NCBI GenBank assembly: GCA_032622095.1
Contig: CP136068.1
Span: 60,596,025-60,660,024, forward strand
Source: Siphonodentalium dalli
Lineage: Eukaryota; Mollusca; Scaphopoda; Gadilida; Siphonodentaliidae
DNA: 64,000 nt
Reading direction: 5' to 3'
The notes beneath the pieces were generated by a model. The model had not been told where the DNA came from. It saw only the letters and a list, made by a program, of their open reading frames with translations, and made no database searches. Below, in pieces: positions 50,201 through 63,300 of the stretch; positions within the stretch are counted from its first letter, which is position 1; the number at the start of each line of letters is the position of its first letter. A program made the translations under genes and the position numbers.

Positions 50201-51243
50201 AAAATGAGGAACTCATATAAGAGTGGAAAATGAGGAACTCATATAAGAGTGGACAGACTGGAACTCATATAAGAGTGGACAGACTGGAACTCATATAATA
50301 GTGGACAGGCAGCAACTCATATTCGAGTGGACAATGGGGAACTCACAAGAGTGGACAGGGGGGAACTCATATACGAGTGGACAGACAGCAACTCATATAA
50401 GAGTGGACAATGAGGGACTCATATAAGAGTGGACAATGAGGAACTCATATAAGAGTGGACTGTGAGGAACTCATATAAGAGTGGACAGGGATGAACTCAT
50501 ATAAGAGTGGACAAGGAGGAATTCATATAAGAGTGGACAGGCAGGAAGTCATATAAGAGTGGACAGGGAGGAACTCATATAAGAGTGGACAAGGATGAAT
50601 TCATATAAGAGTGGACATGCAGCAATTCATATAAGAGTGGACAGTCAGCAACTCATATAAGAGTGGACAGGGAGGAACTCATATAAGAGTATACAGGTCC
50701 AACTCATATAAGAGTGGACAGGAGGAACTCATATAAGAGTGGACAGACAGCAACTCATATAAGAGTGGACATGGATGAACTCATATACTAGTGGCAGGCA
50801 GCAACTCATATAAGAGTGGACAGGGAGGAACTCATATAAGAGTGGACATGGATGAACTCATATAAGAGTGGCAGGCAGCAACTCATATAAGATTGGACAG
50901 GGAGGAACTCATATAAGGGTGGACATGGAGGAACTCATATAAGAGTGGACATGGAGGAACTCATATAAGAGTGGACAGGGGGAACTCATATAAGAGTGGA
51001 TAGGGAGGAACTCATAAGAGTAGACAGGGGGAACTCATATAAGAGTGGACAGGCAGGAACTCATATAAGAGTGGTCAGGGAGGAACTCTTATAAGAGTGG
51101 ACATGGAGAAACTCATATAAGAGTGGACAGGGAGGAACTCATAAGAGTGGACTGGGAGGAACTCATATAAGAGTGGACAGGCAGGAACACATAAAAGAGT
51201 GGTCAGGGAGGAACTCATATTTGAGTGGACAGGGAGAAACTCA
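47299..51243 (+). repeat. Tandem duplication of a ~2052-bp satellite block
   Basis: Anchors: GTATACAGGTCC at 47299 and 49353, CTCAATAAGTG at 47623 and 49675, and TCATACAAGAG at 48031 and 50083, giving offsets of 2052-2054 bp. The alignment stops near 51243, where CATATATTAG in one copy meets CATTAATGAA in the other. Confidence 0.8.
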
Positions 51244-52872
51244 TTAATGAATGGACAGGGAGCAACTCATATAAGAGTGGACAAGGGGGAACTCATATAA
51301 GAGTGGACAGGCAGGAACCCATATAAGAGTGGACAGGGAGGAACTCATATAAAGTGGACAGGGAGGAACTAATATAAGAGTGGGCAGGGAGGAACTAATA
51401 TAAGAGTGGACGGGGAGGAACTTATATAAGAGTGGACAGGCAGCAACTCATATAAGAGTGGACAGGCTGGAACTCATATAAGAGTGGACAGGCAGGAACT
51501 CATATAAGAGTGGAAAGGGGGGAACTCATAAGAGTGGACAGTGAGGAACTCATAAGAGTGGACATGGAGGAACTCATAAGAGTGGACAGGCAGGAACTCA
51601 GATAAGAGTGGACAGGCAGGAACTCATATAAGAGTGGACAAGCTGGAACTCATATACGAGTGGACAGGCAGCAACTCATACAATAGTGGACAGGGAGGAA
51701 CTCATAAGAGAGGACAGGGAGAAACTAATATATGAGTGTACATGGAGGAACTAATATAAGAGTGGACAGGGAGGAACTAATATAAGAGTGGACAGGGAGG
51801 AACTAATATAAGAGTAGACAGGGAGGAACTAATATAAGAGTGGACAGGGAGGAACTAATATAAGAGTGGACAGGGAGGAACTAATATAAGAGTGGACAGT
51901 CAGCAACTCATATAAGAGTGGACAGGGAGGAACTCATATAAGAGTGGACATGGATGAACTCATATACTAGTGGCAGGCAGCAACTCATATAAGAGTGGAC
52001 AGGGAGGAACTCATATAAGAGTGGACATGGATGAACTCATATAAGAGTGGCAGGCAGCAACTCATATAAGAGTGGACAGGGAGGAACTCATATAAGGGTG
52101 GACATGGAGGAACTCATATAATAGTGGACATGGAGGAACTCATATAAGAGTGGACAGGGGGAACTCATATAAGAGTAGACAGGGGGAACTCATATAAGAG
52201 TGGACAGGCAGGAACTCATATAAGAGTGGTCAGGGAGGAACTCATATAAGAGTGGACATGGAGAAACTCATATAAGAGTGGACAGGGAGGAACTCATAAG
52301 AGTGGACTGGGAGGAACTCATATAAGAGTGGACAGGCAGGAACACATATAAGAGTGGTCAGGGAGGAACTCATATTTGAGTGGACAGGGAGAAACTCATT
52401 AAAGAATGGACAGGGAGCAACTCATATAAGAGTGGACAAGGGGGAACTCATATAAGAGTGGACAGGCAGGAACCCATATAAGAGTGGACAGGGAGGAACT
52501 CATATAAAGTGGACAGGGAGGAACTCATATAAGAGTGGACAGGCAGGAACTCATATAAGAGTGGACAGGCTGGAACTCATATAAGAGTGGACAGGCAGGA
52601 ACTCATAAGAGTGGACAGGGAGGAACTCATAAGAGTGGACAGTGAGGAACTCATAAGAGTGGACATGGAGGAACTCATAAGAGTGGACAGGCAGGAACTC
52701 ATATAAGAGTGGACAGGCAGGAACTCATATAAGAGTGGACAGGCTGGAACTCATATACGAGTGGACAGACTGGAACTCATATACGAGTGGACAGGCAGCA
52801 ACTCATATAATAGTGGACAGGGAGGAACTCATAAGAGAGGACAGGGAGGAACTAATATATGAGTGTACATGG

Positions 52873-53030
52873 AGGAACTAATATAAGAGTGGACAGGGAG
52901 GAACTAATATAAGAGTGGACAGGGAGGAACTAATATGAGAGTGGACAGGGAGGAACTAATATAAGAGTGGACAGGGAGGAACTAATATAAGAGTGGACAG
53001 GGAGGAACTAATATAAGAGTGGACAGGGAG
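52873..53030 (+). repeat. Run of CTAATATAAGAG monomers
   Basis: Six 26-bp units in a row carry GGAACTAATAT in place of GGAACTCATAT. Such runs recur about once per higher-order block throughout the right array (for example near 56526-56690 and 59108-59265). They are rare left of the mobile element, so they mark a difference between the two sides. Confidence 0.75.
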
Positions 53031-54129
53031 GAACTCATACAAGAGTGGACAGGCTGGAACTCATAAGAGTGGACAGGCTGGAACTCATAAGAGTGGACAG
53101 GCAGGAACTCATATAAGAATGTACAGGGAGGAACTCATAAGAGTGGACATGGAGGAACTCATAAGAGTGGACAGGCTGGAACTCATATACGAGTGGACAG
53201 GCAGCAACTCATATAAGAGTGGACAGGGAGGAACTCATATAAGAGAGGACAGGGAGAAACTAATATATGAGTGTACAGGGAGGAACTAATATAAGAGTGG
53301 ACAGGGAGGAACTCATATAAGAGTGGACAGGGAGGAACTCATATAAGAGTGGACAGGGAGGAACTCATATAAGAGTGGACAGGCAGGAACTCATATAAGA
53401 GTGGACAGGCAGGAACTCATATAAGAGTGGACAGGCAGGAACTCATATAGCAGTGTACAGGGAGAAACTCATAAGAGTTGACAGTGAGGAACTCATATCA
53501 GAGTGGACAGGGAAGAACTCATATAAGAGTGGACATGCAGGAACTCATATAAGAGTGGACAGGCAGGAACTCATATAAGAGTGGACAGGCAGGAACTCAT
53601 ATAGCAGTGTACAGGGAGGAACTCATAAGAGTTGACAGGGAGGAACTCATATAAGAGTAGACAGGGAAGAACTCATATAAGAGTGGACATGCAGGAATTC
53701 ATATAAGAGTGGACAGGGAGGAACTCATATAAGAGTGGACAGGGAGGAACTCATAAGAGTGGACAGGGAGGAACTCATAAGAGTGGACATGGAGGAACTC
53801 ATAAGAGTGGACAGGCAGGAACTCATATAAGAGTGCACAGGCTGGAACTCATATACGAGTGGACAGGCTGGAACTCATATACGAGTGGACAGGCAGCAAC
53901 TCATATGATAGTGGACAGGGAGGAACTAATATATGAGTGTACATGGAGGAACTAATATAAGAGTGGACAGGGAGGAACTAATATAAGAGTGGACAGGGAG
54001 GAACTAATATAAGATTGGACAGGAAGGAACTAATATAAGAGTGGATAGGGAGGAACTAATATAAGAGTGGACAGGGAGGAACTCATATAAGAGTGGACAG
54101 GCTGGAACTCATAATAGTGGACAGGCTGG

Positions 54130-57100
54130 AACTCATAAGAGTGGACAGGCAGGAACTCATATAAGAGTGGACAGGGAGGAACTCATAAGAGTGGACATGG
54201 AGGAACTCATAAGAGTGGACAGGCTGGAACTCATATACGAGTGGACAGGCAGCAACTCATATAAGAGTGGACAGGGAGGAACTCATATAAGAGAGGACAG
54301 GGAGGAATTAATATATGAGTGTACAGGGAGGAACTAATATAAGAGTGGACAGGGAGGAACTAATATAAGAGTGGACAGGGAGGAACTCATATAAGAGTGG
54401 ACAGGGAGGAACTCATATAAGAGTGGACAGGCAGCAACTCATATAAGAGTGGACAGGCAGGAACTCATAAGAGTGGACTGGGAGGAACTGATATAAAAGT
54501 GGACAGGCAGGAACACATATAAGAGTGGTCAGTGAGGAACTCATATTTGAGTGGACAGGGAGAAACTCATTAAAGAATGGACAGGTAGCAACTCATATAA
54601 GAGTGGACAAGGCGGAACTCATATAAGAGTGGACAGGCAGGAACCCATATAAGAGTGGACGGGGAGGAACTCATATAAAGTGGACAGGGAGGAACTCATA
54701 TAAGAGTGGACAGGCGGGAACTCATATAAGAGTGGACAGGCTGGAACTCATATAAGAGTGGACAGGCAGGAACTCATATAAGAGTGGACAGGGAGGAACT
54801 CATAAGAGTGGACAGTGAGGAACTCATAAGAGTGGACATGGAGGAACTCATAAGAGTGGACAGGCAGGAACTCATATAAGAGTGGACAGGCAGGAACTCA
54901 TATAAGAGTGGACAGGCTGGAACTCATATACGAGTGGACAGGCTGGAACTCATATACGAGTGGACAGGCAGCAACTCATATAATAGTGGACAGGGAGGAA
55001 CTCATATGAGAGGACAGGGATGAACTAATATATGAGTGTACATGGAGGAACTAATATAAGAGTGGACAGGGAGGAACTAATATAAGAGTGGACAGGGAGG
55101 AACTAATATAAGAGTGGACAGGGAGGAACTAATATAAGAGTGGACAGGGAGGAACTAATATTAGAGTGGACAGGGAGGAACTAATATAAGAGTGGACATG
55201 GGGAACTCGTATAAGAGTGGACAGGCTGGAACTCATAAGAGTGGACAGGCTGGAACTCATAAGAGTGGACAGGCAGGAACTCATATAAGAGTGGACAGGG
55301 AGGAATTCATAAGAGTGGACAGGCTGGAACTCATAAGAGTGGACAGGCAGCAACTCATATAAGAGTGGACAGGCAGCAACTCATATAAGAGTGGACAGGG
55401 AGGAACTCATATAAGAGAGGACAGGGAGAAACTAATATATGAGTGTACAGGGAGGAACTAATATAAGAGTGGACAGGGAGCAACTCATATAAGAGTGGAC
55501 AGGGAGGAACTCATATAAGAGTGGACAGGGAGGAACTCATATAAGAGTGGACAGGGAGAAACTCATATAAGAGTGGACAGGGAGGAACTCATATAAGAGT
55601 GGACATGGATGAACTCATATACTAGTGGCAGGCAGCAACTCATATAAGAGTGGACAGGGAGGAACTCATATAAGAGTGGACATGGATGAACTCATATAAG
55701 AGTGGCAGGCAGCAACTCATATAAGAGTGGACAGGGAGGAACTCATATAAGGGTGGACATGGAGGAACTCATATAAGAGTGGACATGGAGGAACTCATAT
55801 AAGAGTGGACAGGGGGAACTCATATAAGAGTAGACAGGGGGAACTCATATAAGAGTGGACAGGCAGGAACTCATATAAGAGTGGTCAGGGAGGAACTCAT
55901 ATAAGAGTGGACATGGAGAAACTCATATAAGAGTGGACAGGGAGGAACTCATAAGAGTGGACTGGGAGGAACTCATATAAGAGTGGACAGGCAGGAACAC
56001 ATATAAGAGTGGTCAGGGAGGAACTCATATTTGAGTGGACAGGGAGAAACTCATTAAAGAATGGACAGGGAGCAACTCATATAAGAGTGGACAAGGGGGA
56101 ACTCATATAAGAGTGGACAGGCAGGAACGCCATATAAGAGTGGACAGGGAGGAACTCATATAAAGTGGACAGGGAGGAACTCATATAAGAGTGGACAGGC
56201 AGGAACTCATATAAGAGTGGACAGGCTGGAACTCATATAAGAGTGGACAGGCAGGAACTCATAAGAGTGGACAGGGAGGAACTCATAAGAGTGGACAGTG
56301 AGGAACTCATAAGAGTGGACATGGAGGAACTCATAAGAGTGGACAGGCAGGAACTCATATAAGAGTGGACAGGCAGGAACTCATATAAGAGTGGACAGGC
56401 TGGAACTCATAAGAGTGGACAGACTGGAACTCATATACGAGTGGACAGGCAGCAACTCATATAATAGTGGACAGGGAGGAACTCATAAGAGAGGACAGGG
56501 AGGAACTAATATATGAGTGTACATGGAGGAACTAATATAAGAGTGGACAGGGAGGAACTAATATAAGAGTGGACAGGGAGGAACTAATATAAGAGTGGAC
56601 AGGGAGGAACTAATATAAGAGTGGACAGGGAGGAACTAATATAAGAGTGGACAGGGAGGAACTAATATAAGAGTGGACAGGGAGGAACTCATACAAGAGT
56701 GGACAGGCTGGAACTCATAAGAGTGGACAGGCAGGAACTCATATAAGAATGGACAGGGAGGAACTCATAAGAGTGGACATGGAGGAACTCATAAGAGTGG
56801 ACAGGCTGGAACTCATATACGAGTGGACAGGCAGCAACTCATATAAGAGTGGACAGGGAGGAACTCATATAAGAGAGGACAGGGAGGAATTAATATATGA
56901 GTGTACAGGGAGGAACTAATATAAGAGTGGACAGGGAGGAACTAATATAAGAGTGGACAGGGAGGAACTCATATAAGAGTGGACAGGGAGGAACTCATAT
57001 AAGAGTGGACAGGCAGCAACTCATATAAGAGTGGACAGGCAGGAACTCATAAGAGTGGACTGGGAGGAACTGATATAAAAGTGGACAGGCAGGAACACAT

Positions 57101-59465
57101 ATAAGAGTGGTCAGTGAGGAACTCATATTTGAGTGGACAGGGAGAAACTCATTAAAGAATGGACAGGTAGCAACTCATATAAGAGTGGACAAGGCGGAAC
57201 TCATATAAGAGTGGACAGGCAGGAACCCATATAAGAGTGGACGGGGAGGAACTCATATAAAGTGGACAGGGAGGAACTCATATAAGAGTGGACAGGCGGG
57301 AACTCATATAAGAGTGGACAGGCTGGAACTCATATAAGAGTGGACAGGCAGGAACTCATATAAGAGTGGACAGGGAGGAACTCATAAGAGTGGACAGTGA
57401 GGAACTCATAAGAGTGGACATGGAGGAACTCATAAGAGTGGACAGGCAGGAACTCATATAAGAGTGGACAGGCAGGAACTCATATAAGAGTGGACAGGCT
57501 GGAACTCATATACGAGTGGACAGGCTGGAACTCATATACGAGTGGACAGGCAGCAACTCATATAATAGTGGACAGGGAGGAACTCATATGAGAGGACAGG
57601 GATGAACTAATATATGAGTGTACATGGAGGAACTAATATAAGAGTGGACAGGGAGGAACTAATATAAGAGTGGACAGGGAGGAACTAATATAAGAGTGGA
57701 CAGGGAGGAACTAATATAAGAGTGGACAGGGAGGAACTAATATAAGAGTGGACAGGGAGGAACTAATATAAGAGTGGACATGGGGAACTCGTATAAGAGT
57801 GGACAGGCTGGAACTCATAAGAGTGGACAGGCTGGAACTCATAAGAGTGGACAGGCAGGAACTCATATAAGAGTGGACAGGGAGGAATTCATAAGAGTGG
57901 ACAGGCTGGAACTCATAAGAGTGGACAGGCAGCAACTCATATAAGAGTGGACAGGCAGCAACTCATATAAGAGTGGACAGGGAGGAACTCATATAAGAGA
58001 GGACAGGGAGAAACTAATATATGAGTGTACAGGGAGGAACTAATATAAGAGTGGACAGGGAGCAACTCATATAAGAGTGGACAGGGAGGAACTCATATAA
58101 GAGTGGACAGGGAGGAACTCATATAAGAGTGGACAGGGAGAAACTCATATAAGAGTGGACAGGGAGGAACTCATATAAGAGTGGACATGGATGAACTCAT
58201 ATACTAGTGGCAGGCAGCAACTCATATAAGAGTGGACAGGGAGGAACTCATATAAGAGTGGACATGGATGAACTCATATAAGAGTGGCAGGCAGCAACTC
58301 ATATAAGAGTGGACAGGGAGGAACTCATATAAGGGTGGACATGGAGGAACTCATATAAGAGTGGACATGGAGGAACTCATATAAGAGTGGACAGGGGGAA
58401 CTCATATAAGAGTAGACAGGGGGAACTCATATAAGAGTGGACAGGCAGGAACTCATATAAGAGTGGTCAGGGAGGAACTCATATAAGAGTGGACATGGAG
58501 AAACTCATATAAGAGTGGACAGGGAGGAACTCATAAGAGTGGACTGGGAGGAACTCATATAAGAGTGGACAGGCAGGAACACATATAAGAGTGGTCAGGG
58601 AGGAACTCATATTTGAGTGGACAGGGAGAAACTCATTAAAGAATGGACAGGGAGCAACTCATATAAGAGTGGACAAGGGGGAACTCATATAAGAGTGGAC
58701 AGGCAGGAACGCCATATAAGAGTGGACAGGGAGGAACTCATATAAAGTGGACAGGGAGGAACTCATATAAGAGTGGACAGGCAGGAACTCATATAAGAGT
58801 GGACAGGCTGGAACTCATATAAGAGTGGACAGGCAGGAACTCATAAGAGTGGACAGGGAGGAACTCATAAGAGTGGACAGTGAGGAACTCATAAGAGTGG
58901 ACATGGAGGAACTCATAAGAGTGGACAGGCAGGAACTCATATAAGAGTGGACAGGCAGGAACTCATATAAGAGTGGACAGGCTGGAACTCATAAGAGTGG
59001 ACAGACTGGAACTCATATACGAGTGGACAGGCAGCAACTCATATAATAGTGGACAGGGAGGAACTCATAAGAGAGGACAGGGAGGAACTAATATATGAGT
59101 GTACATGGAGGAACTAATATAAGAGTGGACAGGGAGGAACTAATATAAGAGTGGACAGGGAGGAACTAATATAAGAGTGGACAGGGAGGAACTAATATAA
59201 GAGTGGACAGGGAGGAACTAATATAAGAGTGGACAGGGAGGAACTAATATAAGAGTGGACAGGGAGGAACTCATACAAGAGTGGACAGGCTGGAACTCAT
59301 AAGAGTGGACAGGCAGGAACTCATATAAGAATGGACAGGGAGGAACTCATAAGAGTGGACATGGAGGAACTCATAAGAGTGGACAGGCTGGAACTCATAT
59401 ACGAGTGGACAGGCAGCAACTCATATAAGAGTGGACAGGGAGGAACTCATATAAGAGAGGACAGG
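54130..59465 (+). repeat. Tandem duplication of a 2582-bp satellite block
   Basis: Two full copies plus a short third piece. The rare variant GGAACGCCATATAAG occurs at about 56123 and 58705, and the open frames at 55129 and 57711 share the same offset of 2582 bp. Copies agree almost base for base until about 56880/59465, where GGAATTAATATATG meets GAAACTAATATATG. Confidence 0.85.
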
Positions 59466-60347
59466 GAGAAACTAATATATGAGTGTACAGGGAGGAACTA
59501 ATATAAGAGTGGACAGGGAGGAACTCATATAAGAGTGGACAGGGAGGAACTCATATAAGAGTGGACAGGGAGGAACTCATATAAGAGTGGACAGGCAGGA
59601 ACTCATATAAGAGTGGACAGGCAGGAACTCATATAAGAGTGGACAGGCAGGAACTCATATAGCAGTGTACAGGGAGGAACTCATAAGAGTTGACAGTGAG
59701 GAACTCATATCAGAGTGGACAGGGAAGAACTCATATAAGAGTGGACATGCAGGAACTCATATAAGAGTGGACAGGCAGGAACTCATATAAGAGTGGACAG
59801 GCAGGAACTCATATAGCAGTGTACAGGGAGGAACTCATAAGAGTTGACAGGGAGGAACTCATATAAGAGTAGACAGGGTAGAACTCATATAAGAGTGGAC
59901 ATGCAGGAATTCATATAAGAGTGGACAGGGAGGAACTCATATAAGAGTGGACAGGGAGGAACTCATAAGAGTGGACAGGGAGGAACTCATAAGAGTGGAC
60001 ATGGAGGAACTCATAAGAGTGGACAGGCAGGAACTCATATAAGAGTGGACAGGCTGGAACTCATATACGAGTGGACAGGCTGGAACTCATATACGAGTGG
60101 ACAGGCAGCAACTCATATAATAGTGGACAGGGAGGAACTAATATATGAGTGTACATGGAGGAACTAATATAAGAGTGGACAGGGAGGAACTAATATAAGA
60201 GTGGACAGGGAGGAACTAATATAAGAGTGGACAGGGAGGAACTAATATAAGAGCGGATAGGGAGGAACTAGTATAAGAGTGGACAGGGAGGAACTCATAT
60301 AAGAGTGGACAGACTGGAACTCATAATAGTGGACAGGCTGGAACTCA

Positions 60348-63300
60348 TAAGAGTGGACAGGCAGGAACTCATATAAGAGTGGACTGGGAGGAACTCATAT
60401 AAGAGTGGAAAATGAGGAACTCATATAAGAGTGGAAAATGAGGAACTCATATAAGAGTGGACAGACTGGAACTCATATAATAGTGGACAGGCAGCAACTC
60501 ATATTCGAGTGGACAATGGGGAACTCACATATTCGAGTGGACAATGGGGAACTCACAAGAGTGGACAGGGGGGAATTCATATACGAGTGGACAGGCAGCA
60601 ACTCATATAAGAGTGGACAATGAGGGACTCATATAAGAGTGGACAATGAGGAACTCATATAAGAGTGGACTGTGAGGAACTCATATAAGAGTGGCCAGGG
60701 ATGAACTCATATAAGAGTGGACAAGGAGGAATTCATATAAGAGTGGACAGGCAGGAAGTCATATAAGAGTGGACAGGGAGGAACTCATATAAGAGTGGAC
60801 AAGGATGAATTCATATAAGAGTGGACATGCAGCAACTCATATAAGAGTGGACAGTCAGCAACTCATATAAGAGTGGACAGGGAGGAACTCATATAAGAGT
60901 GGACATGGATGAACTCATATACTAGTGGCAGGCAGCAACTCATATAAGAGTGGACAGGGAGGAACTCATATAAGAGTGGACATGGATGAACTCATATAAG
61001 AGTGGCAGGCAGCAACTCATATAAGAGTGGACAGGGAGGAACTCATATAAGGGTGGACATGGAGGAACTCATATAAGAGTGGACATGGAGGAACTCATAT
61101 AAGAGTGGACAGGGGAAACTCATATAAGAGTGGACAGGGAGGAACTCATAAGAGTAGACAGGGGGAACTCATATAAGAGTGGACAGGCAGGAACTCATAT
61201 AAGAGTGGTCAGGGAGGAACTCATATAAGAGTGGACATGGAGAAACTCATATAAGAGTGGACAGGGAGGAACTCATAAGAGTGGACTGGGAGGAACTCAT
61301 ATAAGAGTGGACAGGCAGGAACACATATAAGAGTGGTCAGGGAGGAACTCATATTTGAGTGGACAGGGAGAAACTCATTAAAGAATGGACAGGGAGCAAC
61401 TCATATAAGAGTGGACAAGGGGGAACTCATATAAGAGTGGACAGGCAGGAACCCATATAAGAGTGGACAGGGAGGAACTCATATAAAGTGGACAGGGAGG
61501 AACTCATATAAGAGTGGACAGGGAGGAACTCATATAAAAGTGGACAGGCTGGAACTCATATAAGAGTGGACAGGCAGGAACTCATAAGAGTGGACAGGGA
61601 GGAACTCATAAGAGTGGACAGTGAGGAACTCATAAGAGTGGACATGGAGGAACTCATAAGAGTGGACAGGCAGGAACTCATATAAGAGTGGACAGGCAGG
61701 AACTCATATAAGAGTGGACAGGCTGGAACTCATATACGAGTGGACAGGCTGGAACTCATATACGAGTGGACAGGCAGCAACTCATATAATAGTGGACAGG
61801 GAGGAACTCATAAGAGAGGACAGGGATGAACTAATATAAGAGTGGACAGGGAGGAACTAATGTAAGAGTGGACAGGGAGGAACTAATATAAGAGTGGACA
61901 GGGAGGAACTAATATAAGAGTGGACAGGGAGGAACTAATATAAGAGTGGACAGGGAGGAACTCATATAAGAGTGGACAGGCTGGAACTCATAAGAGTGGA
62001 CAGGCTGGAACTCATAAGAGTGGACAGGCAGGAACTCATATAAGAGTGTACAGGGAGGAACTCATAAGAGTGGACATGGAGAAACTCATAAGAGTGGACA
62101 GGCTGGAACTCATATACGAGTGGACAGGCAGCAACTCATATAAGAGTGGACAGGGAGGAACTCATATAAGAGAGGACAGGGAGAAACTAATATAACAGTG
62201 GACAGGGAGGAACTCATATAAGAGTGGACAGGGAGGAACTCATATAAGAGTGGACAGGGAGGAACTCATATAAGAGTGGACAGGCAGGAACTAGTATAAG
62301 AGTGGACAGGGAGGAACTCATATAAGAGTGGACAGACTGGAACTCATAAGAGTGGACAGGCTGGAACTCATATACGAGTGGACAGGCAGCAACTCATATA
62401 AGAGTGGACAGGGAGGAACTCATATAAGAGAGGACAGGGAGAAACTAATATATGAGTGTACAGGGAGGAACTAATATAAGAGTGGACAGGGAGGAACTCA
62501 TATAAGAGTGGACAGGGAGGAACTCATATAAGAGTGGACAGGGAGGAACTCATATAAGAGTGGACAGGCAGGAACTAGTATAAGAGTGGACAGGCAGGAA
62601 CTCATATAAGAGTGGACTGGGAGGAACTCATATAAGAGTGGAAAATGAGGAACTCATATAAGAGTGGAAAATGAGGAACTCATATAAGAGTGGACAGACT
62701 GGAACTCATATAATAGTGGACAGGCAGCAACTCATATTCGAGTGGACAATGGGGAACTCACATATTCGAGTGGACAATGGGGAACTCACAAGAGTGGACA
62801 GGGGGGAATTCATATACGAGTGGACAGGCAGCAACTCATATAAGAGTGGACAATGAGGGACTCATATAAGAGTGGACAATGAGGAACTCATATAAGAGTG
62901 GACTGTGAGGAACTCATATAAGAGTGGCCAGGGATGAACTCATATAAGAGTGGACAAGGAGGAATTCATATAAGAGTGGACAGGCAGGAAGTCATATAAG
63001 AGTGGACAGGGAGGAACTCATATAAGAGTGGACAAGGATGAATTCATATAAGAGTGGACATGCAGCAACTCATATAAGAGTGGACAGTCAGCAACTCATA
63101 TAAGAGTGGACAGGGAGGAACTCATATAAGAGTGGACATGGATGAACTCATATACTAGTGGCAGGCAGCAACTCATATAAGAGTGGACAGGGAGGAACTC
63201 ATATAAGAGTGGACATGGATGAACTCATATAAGAGTGGCAGGCAGCAACTCATATAAGAGTGGACAGGGAGGAACTCATATAAGGGTGGACATGGAGGAA